The position numbers and the translations under genes were made by a program. Positions 46,716-57,423 of a DNA stretch of 64,000 nt are shown here, piece by piece. The notes beneath the pieces were generated by a model. That model did no database searches, was not told the origin of the DNA, and saw nothing but the letters and a program-made list of their open reading frames with translations. This stretch comes from Tetracladium setigerum (lineage: Eukaryota; Ascomycota; Leotiomycetes; Helotiales). Positions within the stretch are counted from its first letter, which is position 1. Every line of letters begins with the position of its first letter. The stretch is taken from positions 496,001 through 560,000 of the forward strand of contig PZJY01000002.1 of assembly GCA_031472005.1 (NCBI GenBank). Reading direction: 5' to 3'.

Positions 46716-47858
46716 ATGTTCTCTTCGACCCGCCGCTCAAACCATCTGCAGACGCAAAAACACCAAAGCCATTACGCCTATACGCCTTCACCACTCTCAT
46801 CCTCCCCAATCGCAGCGACTTTGAATTCATCGCCTCTATCAGAGAGATGTGAGAACGTGCCTGGGAATTTAAATATCTCGTTTGAAGATCGAGAGATGAT
46901 GGAGGGAGGGGATGATGGTATGGATATGGGGTATTCGCCTACACCAAAATCATCATCGTCATTCTCATCGGCGAGCGCGAGCTGCGAGAAGAAGTCAACA
47001 TCGATTTTCACACCTACGACACTTTTCTCTCCGCAGTCATGTTATACAACGGCACCGAGCACCGTCTCCTCATACTCCCTCACATCAAACTCAAAGTCAA
47101 GTCCTCCAATCTTCGATTTCAGCAACGCCTCGACCTCGACGAATTATTTCAGTCCCAACACAGCTACGTCAGCGAATAAGGAGTCTAAATTCTCGAAACG
47201 AACAACGAAGGTCAATGGATTATTTGCGAAGAATGGAGGAAGTAGAGAGGATAACCGTGAAACGAGGAGGAAGTTGTTTTTAAAGCGCGTGAAGGAGGGG
47301 AGTGAGGAGAAGAGGTGGAATGATAGGGGTGGGGATGAGGAGATTATGCGGGTTCTTTGGTTGGGGGAGGAGAGGAGGAGGTTGGAGGGGTTGAGGGATG
47401 CTGGTGTTTTTGACGGAGAGGTGGAGGAGTTATTTGAGGAAGGGGAAGAAGTTGATGAGGTTGCGAGGTTGGAGGAGGAGGAGGTTGAGGCTAGGATTGA
47501 GGAGATGCGGAGGGAACAGGAGATGGCTGCACAGTTTGGGGTTGAGAACCAATATCAGCAGCAACAGCAGCAGCAGCAGACGTTATGGAACCCGCCTCAT
47601 CAAACCCTCAACCAAGTAGAGCAAGGACAAACTCTTTCTCTTTCAAGACCAACATCACTATACGGCAGCGACGACGACGAATACGATGATATCTTTCAAG
47701 ATGTCATCGAAGAGGAAATTCGATTATCGCAGCAAAACTCACAGCCGTCCTCCTCTCAATCGCATGTACAATCATTGTACCCTTCTCACAATCAGCAGCA
47801 GCAACAACAACACGAACAAGAAGATGGTGGGGATCAGGATATGATGGATTTGAGTTAG
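46716..47858 (+). CDS. Orphan acidic, Gln-rich protein
   Basis: A single exon of 380 aa from ATG 46716 (MFSSTRRSNHLQ); an upstream in-frame start at 46506 would add a leader with poor protein character. The N-terminal half is Ser/Thr-rich. The middle is a highly charged helix (RETRRKLFLKRVKEGSEEKRW, then ARLEEEEVEARIEEM), followed by polyglutamine tracts, an acidic SDDDEYDDIFQDVIEEE motif and more Gln. It looks like a nuclear, transcription- or replication-associated regulator by composition, but no domain is named. GA-rich codon runs at 47240-47520 reflect the charged helix. Confidence 0.6.
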   Translation: MFSSTRRSNHLQTQKHQSHYAYTPSPLSSSPIAATLNSSPLSERCENVPGNLNISFEDREMMEGGDDGMDMGYSPTPKSSSSFSSASASCEKKSTSIFTPTTLFSPQSCYTTAPSTVSSYSLTSNSKSSPPIFDFSNASTSTNYFSPNTATSANKESKFSKRTTKVNGLFAKNGGSREDNRETRRKLFLKRVKEGSEEKRWNDRGGDEEIMRVLWLGEERRRLEGLRDAGVFDGEVEELFEEGEEVDEVARLEEEEVEARIEEMRREQEMAAQFGVENQYQQQQQQQQTLWNPPHQTLNQVEQGQTLSLSRPTSLYGSDDDEYDDIFQDVIEEEIRLSQQNSQPSSSQSHVQSLYPSHNQQQQQQHEQEDGGDQDMMDLS

Positions 47859-48498
47859 GTTCAGGTTCAAATGAACTGAACTGAAGCCGAATTGGATTGG
47901 GTTGACTTTGAGTTGAGTTAAGTAGTGTAAGCTTGGAGTGAAAAATCAAGAGTTGAGTTGGGTAAGGGGTATGGTTGAGTTACCTACCTAGGTACATATC
48001 TATATATAAGCATAGCGAAGGCGTTCGATAGTTTGTTTGATTGCTAGGGATGGATATTTCATGGTCAGGTATAAACCAGAGAATGGTCTTGGCGTTTTTT
48101 CTTGCTTGGAAGGAGTACAGTACGGTAATAGGCTATTTTTTGCATTGGGTACCTAAAGTATCTGGGTACCGATGGCTTGAAATATAAATTAGCTGTTATT
48201 TATTTCTTGCTTGAGTCATCTTCTCACTCTGCCTATCCTTTTGAATGAAAAGTACCTACCTACCTAGGTAGGTTGTGAATGTTGTTTTTTTACTGAGAGT
48301 AGTGGATCAGTTGTGTTCATACAGTATACATAGGTTATTTTCTCTTGGTCATCACAACCCAATGGATTAAAACGATCGCTTCTCCTCACTTGCAAATTTC
48401 AAATTCAGATAGGAAACTTCAAAGGAACAAGTAAGTTTCTGTTTTCTTTTCTTTTTGAAAGGTGTATTTATTGCTTCTTTTAATCTTCTCTATCCCCA
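47859..48498. other. Intergenic region with TACCTAGGTA-type repeats
   Basis: About 640 bases between tail-to-tail genes, with the palindromic ACCTACCTAGGTA at 47982 and ACCTACCTACCTAGGTAGG at about 48254. No gene is seen. Confidence 0.5.
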
Positions 48499-49879
48499 TC
48501 ATTGCTGTGGGCATCCCTCTTCCGGTGGTCCTCCAAACGCTTCCTGCGCTGCCGACATATCTCCAACAAGATCTGGTGGTGGTGAACCTGCTGCTTGCAT
48601 CTAGAATAGTTATATCAACAAATTAGCACATGTGTCGTAAAAGAAACCTAAAAACAACAAAAAGGATCACAGTATGTATGTAATCAGAACTCAAAACATA
48701 CCTTTTGCATCCTCTCAACAATATACTCCCTATCAGCCGCATTATCATCACTATACCCCTTCGCCTCAAACCTCCCCACAATCTCCCTCACGTAGATCTG
48801 CTGCTCCTTATACCGCGCCAAATCATCCTTCGGCACCTTCTCCGCATTCTTCTCCAACCACTCGGGGAACTTATCATCCAACTCCTTCATTGGCTCGTAC
48901 AGGATTTCCTTGTTCGTTAACTGCTCCATCATACCTAGTAGCATTTTGGAGAAATCTTCTTCGCCGCCTTCACCCCCGCCGGAGGCTTGCATGGCCTTTA
49001 GCATTTCGGCCATGAGATCGTCAGATGGGTCGGTGGAGGATGCTGCTGCGGTGGCTTGGTCGCCGGAGACGTTGAGTCGTTCCATGGTTTTGCGGATGGT
49101 TTCTTGGAAGGATTCTTCTTCTGCGGTAGCCGTAGGGGCTTTGGCTTTCTTCTTCTTCTTTTTTTATTGGTGGAAGTGGCATTTGGTGCTGAGGAAGAGG
49201 GACCTGCGGTAGATGTTTCTGCTGCGGCGGCCGCGGCTTCTGCTTCTCCCCGAGTTCTTTAAGCATGCTTTCGAATTGGGCTTGCATTTCTGGAGAGGTG
49301 CCTAGGTCGCCGAGTAATTCGGCCATGCCTGCTTGGAGCTGTTTGGCAAAGTCTTCGTCGGTGAGACCATCGTCTTCTTCTTCCCATTCTCCTTCCTCGG
49401 TGGTAGCGGCTTTGCCTTTGGCAGGGAGTTTGGGCTCGGGTTGGGTGGGTGTAAATTCGTCGAGCATGTCTGAAGTATTGTTTAGTAAATATATTTGCAA
49501 GATGCTAAAAGAGAAGGAACCTACCGTCTAGATCATCTAGATCATCCTCATCTGGATCTGGTACGTCAACCTGAGCTACTTCGACTGGCTTTGTCGCAAC
49601 CGGCGCAGCTGCTGTTGTCTGAGGAGTCGGCACAGGCTCTGCTGCTGGCTTCGATGCCTCTGAGGACCCATCTATTGGCGTTGCAATTACTGGGGAATCC
49701 GAAGACTCTGCTACTGGCTTTGGTAGAACTGGAGTCTTCTCTTCTGGCTTCGTTGCGGCATGATCTGCCTCTGCCGCTTCTGCTGCTGGCTTTGTTTTTG
49801 CTTCAACTGCTGCTTCTCTTTCCAAGCTCTTAGCCGAGGAATTCGCCAGGCCCTCTAAGTCCCCTGGTTTCGTCTCCAT
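48499..49879 (-). CDS. PEX19: Peroxisomal biogenesis factor 19 (PEX19)
   Basis: PEX19 is the cytosolic chaperone and import receptor for peroxisomal membrane proteins. Exons 49879-49525, 49469-48702 and 48600-48499 give 408 aa after adding one base in CCCC at 49248-49251 and one in the T7 run at 49159-49165. Landmarks: an N-terminal acidic Pex3-binding region (DPDEDDLDDLDDMLDEF), GLTDEDFAKQLQAGMAELL, ETIRKTMERL, FSKMLLGMMEQLTNKEILYEPMKELDDKFPEWL and the C-terminal CPQQ, a CaaX-box that in relatives is farnesylated. The Lys-rich run at the second correction is a natural slippage spot. It is divergent from UBC9. Confidence 0.92.
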
Positions 49880-50512
49880 ATCTGCGGTACTGTGTGTGTT
49901 GTTGCGATCTAATTGTGTAGTTTGTCTAACTGGGTCATGCGGTTTGCTTGTGACGGACCACCCCGCTGTTCAAAAGATTTTGTGCGTTGAAGTTTGGGCT
50001 ACGAAGAAGGGTGAAGATGAAGCAGTCTATGCGAAGCTGAACAGTGCTGATCTTCTAAAAATGTCTATGTAAAAAAGTGAAGTTGCAGTTGAAGTAGTTG
50101 AGCAGAGAAATGTAAACGAGAAGTGTGAAGGGTGAAGTGTGAAATAATGCGCGTCCTAAGGTGGTCTCTGGGTCCCTTGCGGCCGAGGCAAGAACGCCCT
50201 GCACTGCACACGCCCTGAACAAACGACTCAACCCCCGTCGTTTACCAACAGTAAATACAACAAGCCCCCAGCCAATCAGCTTTCACGGCCAAAGGCTCGC
50301 AGGCGACTTCCTTTCTTCTTGTTCTCAGCCTCATCCATTTCATCTCGTCTGCGCTTCTCCTTCAAACTCTTTGGACTCTACAACTTTCCACCACCTCCCG
50401 CTCTCCAGCTTCAAGCTTGAATCTTCACGCCGCTTGTGCGAGGTTCAGGTGTGCACTAAATAATCTCCTTTCTACTTACTTCGAAAGCAAGGCTTTCGTT
50501 GTTTCCTCAACC

Positions 50513-51096
50513 ATGGCGTTGTGTCAAAACAGACTACAGGAGGAGCGCAAGCAATGGCGACGAGACCATCCCTTCGGTTTCTACGCAAAACCTGTTCGGG
50601 CGCCTGGCGGAGCTGGCTTAGATTTGAAGTCATGGGAGTGTGGTATTCCTGGCAAGGAAAAGACCTTGTGGGAGGGAGGACTGTTCAAGCTCACCTTGAC
50701 TTTCCCCGATGGTAAGCACACTCACTCTCCATTCCATCTAGAAGTATATGGCAACTAACACACGCCGTAGAGTATCCAACGAAGCCACCAAAGTGTACAA
50801 AATTACCCTCCCTTCTGAGATGAGGAAAGCTGACATCCGTAGGCAAATTCGTCCCGCCCTTGTTCCACCCCAACGTCTACCCCTCCGGCACCGTCTGCCT
50901 GTCGATTCTCAACGAGGAGGAGCACTGGAAGCCGGCCATCACCATCAAGCAAATTCTCCTTGGTGTTCAAGATCTTCTCAACGACCCCAACCCCGACTCA
51001 CCAGCTCAAGCCGATGCCTACAACCTCTTCAAGAAGGACCGGGCGGCATACGAAAACAAGGTCAAGCGGATCGTGAGGGACAACCCAGCTCCCTAA
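50513..51096 (+). CDS. UBC9: SUMO-conjugating enzyme UBC9
   Basis: Exons 50513-50711, 50771-50794 and 50843-51096 give 158 aa. The N-terminus QNRLQEERKQWRRDHPFGFYAKP is diagnostic for UBC9 rather than other E2 enzymes, and the active site reads HPNVYPSGTVCLSIL with the catalytic Cys; downstream are HWKPAITIKQILLGVQDLL and the tail YENKVKRIVRDNPAP. It transfers SUMO to lysines of nuclear proteins. The middle exon is only 24 nt, another short exon. No frame correction is needed. Confidence 0.95.
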
Positions 51097-52010
51097 GCAC
51101 ATTTGGTTGTAACGAGGCTATGACTGCGTGGGGAAGGTGTGGTGAATTTTCAGCATCGGCGTTGGCACGGGGGGTTTCGTCTGGTAAATGATGAATGACT
51201 ATTTTTCAAGGTTCTGCTAGTGCGCTGGCTTTTTGCAACGACATTATGGATGAGCTATGAAAGGGGGACGAGTATACAGACAGACAGACAGAGAGAGGCA
51301 GGCAGGCAGGCATTCTATGGGCCGTGTGGATGGATGAGTGACCACATACTTCCGTGGGGTACGCGGGGGAGAGAGAGGGAGGATATTTGTGGTTTCTTGC
51401 CTGAATTTTAACCCCTCGCGCCCACGTCAATCGATGCCGTCCGTTGCTGCGAGGAAAAGAAATCAAAGATATGAAAGTATTCTCTACAACAATTGCACCC
51501 ACTCAGCCACTCAACCACTCACTTAACACTTGACAGATTCCATTACCTACGGTATTCACTCAACTTCCTGTCCTCGTGACTCCCGTAGTAGTTTGGGGCG
51601 GTTGGTTAGTTGATTGACTGATTGATTGATTTGCTATCTGCCCACGGCGACTGGAGGGATTATTGGTGGTTGGTTGTTGTGCCTGTGCCCTTATCAGACC
51701 CCTGCATTCCACTGCACTATCCCCTCCTAGTGCCGAAGTCGGCTGCTGCCCCTCTGTCCGTGTCATTTTCCAAAAATCTACTCCGGGCACTAATTGGCGA
51801 CTTTTTGTCTCGGGTGTGTTGACTCACGCAAACAACCAAAACATTTACAACCCTTCGCTCTCTTCCCTTTAAATAGCAATTGATTGCCCTCAATTGCTTT
51901 CTTCATACCCATCTCCTCATAACATCTTCTCTTCCTCTCTTCTCCCTCAATTGACCCTTCCAAACCCTCCCTCTCCCTCCCTCTCCTCATACAACCCCGC
52001 CACCGCCAAA
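51097..52010. other. Intergenic promoter region of the asparagine synthetase gene
   Basis: About 900 bases. It has short simple repeats (GACAGACAGACAG near 51279, GGCAGGCAGGCAG near 51297, GATTGATTGATT near 51619), a TGACTCA box at 51820 and a CT-rich tract ahead of the start at 52011. No gene is seen. Confidence 0.6.
51820..51826. promoter_or_regulatory. CPC1/GCN4-type site upstream of asparagine synthetase
   Basis: TGACTCA, a perfect general-control element, 191 bases before the start codon of an amino-acid biosynthetic gene. Confidence 0.65.
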
Positions 52011-53982
52011 ATGTGTGGAATTGTGGGATGCCACCATGTTCCCGATGCGAAAGCATTCAAGCCCACCGCCTTGAAGATGGTGAAGCAGTGCCGCCATCGT
52101 GGTCCAGATTGGTCGGGAAGCTATGTTGCTAACAACACAAGTATGGGATTCTCCAACATGTCCTGCTCGCGTGCGATGCTGACCCTGCTACAGTTCTGGC
52201 ACATGAACGTCTGAGTATCGTCGGTGTCGACAGTGGGGCGCAACCTCTCACCAACAAGGACGAAACCATTGCTCTGGCAGTCAATGGCGAGATCTACAAC
52301 CACAGATTGATCCGAAAGGACCTTAAGAACACATACCACTTCAAGACGCACTCCGATTGCGAAGTTATTATCCCATTGGTGAGTCACAACATTTGTATTA
52401 CGGCTTTTAGAAGCAAGACTGATCAGGGATGTTGCACAGTATATGGAATTCGGGATTGATGCGCCCAAACATCTCGATGGCATGTTCTCCTTCGTCCTCT
52501 ACGACAAAGAGCAGGACCGCACAATCGCTGCTCGCGACCCTATCGGAATCACAAGTTTCTACCAGGGTTGGTCAAGCAAGATGCCAGGAGCAGTCTTCTT
52601 TGCTTCCGAGCTCAAGTGTTTACACGCTGTTTGCGACAAGATTGAGGCATTCCCTCCCGGACATGTCTTCGATTCGAAAACTGGCTTGGTTACCAGGTAC
52701 TTTGACCCAGAGTGGCTTACCACTTCAGAAATCCCCACCGCTCCAGTTGACTACAAGCTTCTGAGAGAGACATTCGAGAAGTCGGTCCGGAAGCGACTGA
52801 TGGCCGAGGTTCCTTATGGTGTGCTGTTGTCTGGAGGTCTTGATTCGAGTTTGGTCGCTTCGATTGCTCAACGGGAAACCTTGCGCTTGAGGGCCATTGC
52901 CTTAAAACAGCTCGAGACTGGAGCCGCCGAGGAGACAGCAACCGAGAACGAGGATAAGGGAGAGGGACTTGTTGGTATTGACGCTGACAACAAGCTATCG
53001 ACGCTAACATATCTTCCTCAACTCAACTCCTTTTCCATCGGTCTGCCCGGCGCACCAGACACTAAAGCAGCTCTCGAGGTTGCCAAATTCCTCGGAACCA
53101 AGCACCACGACATGACTTTCACCATCGAGGAGGGATTGAACGCACTCACAGATGTTATTTATCACTTGGAAACATTTGATGTTACCACTATTCGCGCATC
53201 TACCCCATGTTCTTGCTCTCGAGAAAGATCAAGGCTATGGGAGTCAAGATGGTGCTGAGTGGTGAGGGAAGCGATGAGATCTTTGGAGGATATCTCTACT
53301 TCCATGCCGCCCCAAGCAAGTCTGCTTTCCACGAGGAGTGTGTTCGAAGAGTCAAGAACTTGCACTTGTCAGATTGCTTGAGAGCCAACAAGTCAACATC
53401 TGCCTGGGGTCTTGAAGCCCGTGTTCCCTTCTTGGATAAGGAGGTAGGTTACCCTATGCACCATTAAAATTTATGAGTCACATTCTAATTCAATGTGCAG
53501 TTCCTGAAGGTCGCTATGAACATCGATCCAGAGGAAAAGTTGATCAAGCCAGGAAGAATCGAAAAGTACATCATCCGCAAGGCATTTGATGTTTCCGACG
53601 AGCCAGGCGCCAAGAAGTACCTTCCAGATCACATCTTGTACAGACAAAAGGAGCAGTTCAGTGATGGTGTTGGCTACGGATGGATTGATGCTCTCAAGGA
53701 CACCGCCGAAGCCCAGATTACCGACGAGATGATGAAGAACCCAAAGCCCGAGTGGGGCAGTGATATCCCAGATACCAAGGAGGCGTATTGGTACAGAACG
53801 ATGTTCGATGAGCATTTCCCACCATACTGTGCAGACTCGGTCATGCGATGGACTCCAACTTGGTCCAAACAGACAGATCCCAGTGGAAGGTGAGCAACTC
53901 CGTTCGGCTATTTTCAACGTCCATGCTAACAAAACACAGAGCCATTGCCATCCACAACGACAAGTACGAAACCACAGAATAA
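52011..53982 (+). CDS. Asparagine synthetase (glutamine-hydrolysing)
   Basis: The enzyme amidates aspartate using glutamine and ATP. Exons 52011-52140, 52194-52378, 52440-53443, 53501-53889 and 53940-53982 give 583 aa when one base is added in CCCC at 53203-53206. The N-terminal Cys2 nucleophile (MCGIVGC) and CRHRGPDWSG define the class II glutaminase; HERLSIVG, NGEIYNH and the synthetase P-loop LLSGGLDSSLVASI, SGEGSDEIFGGY and EARVPFLDKE follow. The frameshift interrupts the essential region between TTIRASTP and the frame of FLLSRKIKAMG. All five exons otherwise join cleanly. Confidence 0.95.
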
Positions 53983-54505
53983 GAGAGCAGCAGTCATCTT
54001 CACTGGTTCTTCTACCTCTTTTTCTATTGCTATTTAATTTCTGGGAATTCAGGTGAAGTCGTTATGCTGGTGAAGGGAACCTCGGTTGATTCAGGATGCA
54101 GTAGCCACGCATGGAAGAAAATATATGTATATAAAAATGCGCCCGAGTCAGCAATAGATTTATGAAACTTAAAAGACTCCCCCACACCCCGTCTTCCCCT
54201 CTCGCCTCGTGTGCATGAAATTATGTGTGTCAAACAAATCTCTCACTGATCATGCCGTTGTTGAGTTGCATGATCTCTAAACCCCCCTTTTCCGGGCTTG
54301 TTAGTCAGGTGGTTCACCCCAAAGCTGGGCCTGAAGCGAGCCAATGGCAGACGTCAAGAAATCACGTTGACCTTGCAGCAGCGACTTCTCCCGAGCTGTT
54401 TATTGCGCATAATTTCGTCTTCTCCAGCATCATCTTCATCATCTTCCCCAAACCTCAATCGCATTTCTCTCAATTCATCAACTCTCCTCTCAACTCATCG
54501 CAATC
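53983..54505. other. Intergenic region
   Basis: About 520 bases between asparagine synthetase and porin; 3' flank then porin promoter. No gene is seen. Confidence 0.5.
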
Positions 54506-55704
54506 ATGTCTGTCCCAGCTTTCTCCGATATCTCCAAGGCGTCCAACGACGTAAGAATCCCATCTAGCTCAACAAAAGCTCGAGTTTCCTGTACCTGCAT
54601 CACTTGCTAACGTGCTTTTCCTCAGCTTCTCAACAAGGACTTCTACCACCTCTCCAAGGCTGCTCTCGAGCTCAAGAGCAACACCCCAAACAATGTCGCC
54701 TTCAAGGTGACTGGCAAGAGCACCCACGAGTCTGCCACCAGCGGTTTGGTACGAAGAGCCCTGTATATCGAAAGGGGAGGATGGCGTGAATCAAAACAAA
54801 CACTGACTATGGTACCGTGTACAGTTGGAGGCCAAGTACACAGACAAGCCAACCGGTAAACATACACCCTTCAAACTCAATGCCATCATGCGTTCCAGCT
54901 TCCCGAAGATCAAGTCGTTGTCACAACTTGATTTCATGCTAGCTTTGTCTCCTGCCCACTCAACATTGCTAATGTTTTATCGCCGTACAGGCTTGACCCT
55001 CACTCAATCATGGAACACCGTCAACGCTCTTGACACCAAGATTGAGCTCAACGACACCATCGCCAAGGGTCTCAAGGCCGAGATCTTGGGCAACTTCCTC
55101 CCTGCCACCTCCGCCAAGGGCGCAAAGCTCAACCTCCACTTCAAGCAAGCCAACTTCCACGGCCGCGCTTTCTTCGATCTCCTCAAGGGCCCAACTGCCA
55201 ACGTCGACGCCGTCATTGGTCAAGATGGTTTCCTCGTCGGTGCTTCCGCCGGTTATGATGTCCAAAAGGCTGCCATTACCAGCTACGCTGCCGCCATTGG
55301 ATATTCCGGCCCAGACTACACCGCTTCCATCACCTCCGCCAGCAACTTGAGCGTCTTCGCCGCTTCTTACTACCACAAGGTCAACAAGCAAGTCGAGGCC
55401 GGTGCCAAGGCTACCTGGGACTCCAAGACCGGAAACCAAGTCGGTCTTGAGGTTGCCAGCAAGTACAGACTCGACCCTGTTTCCTTCGCTAAGGTAGGCC
55501 CCCTTGAGATGAGTTAATCCGGAAAATTAGGCAGTGCTAATCCAATCGCTATAGATCAAGATCAACGACCGTGGTATTGCTTCCATCGCCTACAACGTCC
55601 TCCTCCGCCCCGGTGTCACTCTCGGTCTCGGCACATCATTCGATACCCAGAAGCTCGACCAAGCCACCCACAAGATCGGCACCTCATTCACCTTCGACGC
55701 ATAA
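54506..55704 (+). CDS. POR1: Mitochondrial outer-membrane porin (VDAC)
   Basis: Exons 54506-54550, 54626-54748, 54825-54855, 54991-55493 and 55556-55704 form a voltage-dependent anion channel of the outer mitochondrial membrane. The N-terminal helix starts MSVPAFSDISKASNDLLNKDFYH, followed by the first strands (SNTPNNVAFKVTGKS, LEAKYTDKPTGLTLTQSWNT) and later NVDAVIGQDGFLVGASAGYDV, the conserved GLEVASKYRLD and the C-terminal strand GTSFTFDA. The exon of 31 nt is real by phase. There are 19 expected beta strands; the total of about 283 aa is the usual length. No frame correction is needed. Confidence 0.94.
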
Positions 55705-57423
55705 ATTTCCTCCATTCACACTAGGAGAGAGCGCGTATTTGTAGGCACAAAGACGAGGGAACAGACAGACAGATGAGAAAGAGTACGATAGAAGAAGAGA
55801 TGAGATGAATTTGAGACGATTGGTTTTTTTTTTCTCATGGGGCGCAAAGAACACAAACCCTTTTTTGCGTTTTTGCGTGGCATGAGGGCATTAGAAAAAA
55901 TTCTTTTGTGGTAGCAGGGCGAGGGAACGAATATGTTTCTTGATCTTGCTGCTGAGATGTAATATAAAATCCAATGCCGGGCATAGAGAATTTTACCGAT
56001 TCCCATCCTGATATTTTTTGGCTTTTTGATAATCAAAGCATCTTGGAACCCAGTGAAGAAAATTGAACGGAGCAGGGATTTGTTGAGACTACACTTGAGA
56101 AAAGACCGTGAGATTACTGAAATTAACTATATTTAGGAACTGGCTTAATCATCCTTTCGGCCTCGCCTAGAATGAGATAGTTGTCAACAGCCATTCCCAA
56201 AGAATACAGTGAATGGTTTGTTGTTTTTGTGTCTGTGTCTGTGTCTCGAAGAAAGGGAGGTTTGTTATACTTGGTCTCATCTCTTTCGTGCCTATTTGAT
56301 GAGACAGCACTTACCCATTTGATGAGATAGAGAAGGGAAGAATGACATTTGTTTATTGCGTTTTATTGGGAGGGTGAGTTGATATGTTAATCATTCATTC
56401 ATTCACTTTTCGACGTGAAGTGAAAACTACTGAGTACTATAGACCTTTCATTGCCTAAGTTGAGAAGTGTTATTTCATGTAAGATATTAGTTACATGGAA
56501 TCAATGGGAATAATGGAATAATGAAAGGAATATAAACAGAATAAGTCGATGGTGAAAAGGTCCTGGGCAAAGAGAAGGCGGCACATCTTCAAAATGGGGG
56601 ATTTAATTAAATTTTATTATTCATTCCAAATGCTAAGAAAGAATTTCTGATTCTCTCACTGCTTGCTATTCAATAGAGCGAGCCACTTGTTACTTACTGT
56701 AGAGTGGAGCTATCTCGGTATCTATCTGGGTATCTATCTATCGAACGAGTTAAAAAATAACCTACGATTTCGATTTGATTTTTCTGTCCTGCGTGTTGTG
56801 AACGAACGACTCTGGCTGTTTGCTGGTTGTTGCTGGATGGAGCCAGACAGAGCCCGTTTGTGTGTCCACATTCCAGAATCCAGATATTAGTTATATCATA
56901 TTGTTCGTGTTGAGCTATGTATATACTCTCTGGTACATTCGAACGGTGTGTTTTGATGTGTGTCAATATTGAGTGAAGACTGAAGAAGAGTAAAGAGTAA
57001 CCCAACCCAATCCAGGCTCGGGAAGTTGGGATTCTGGGGGACAAAAGTTTGTGTTTCATGGGGATATATATAATACGTTCAATGTCAATATGAATGATCA
57101 TTATCTCTCTCTCTCTGCGCTCTCTCGAATAATCCGCAAGAAGAAGACTTTCTTGCTGGGTGTATGTGGATTATGAGAGTAGAAACTACCTCTTCATCTG
57201 CTTATTAGTTTGCAGGAGCTTAGGTATATATAACTGAATCGCTTCGGGCTAAATTAGATGATAGTACCTATGGTGAAAACCCCGGAAGGGGAGGGAACGG
57301 AAAGCATGGAATTGATTAGGGAAGATTCATGTATTTTGATATCAAAAGTTCAAGATTTGCGACTCTTAGATTGAAGAAGGAGATTATGAGAATCAGAGTT
57401 ATCTCATCTACCTCAGCGATCAT
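55705..57423. other. Intergenic region
   Basis: About 1.7 kb of AT-rich DNA between porin and the LGFP gene (tail to tail). CTCTCTCTCT near 57104 and GTGTCTGTGTCTGTGTCT near 56230 are simple repeats. No gene is seen. Confidence 0.5.

Noticed and set aside
52443..53258. Truncated asparagine synthetase as a pseudogene
   Set aside because: Only one base is missing, in CCCC at 53203-53206, and both flanks keep all motifs and clean splice phases, so an assembly error is much more likely.
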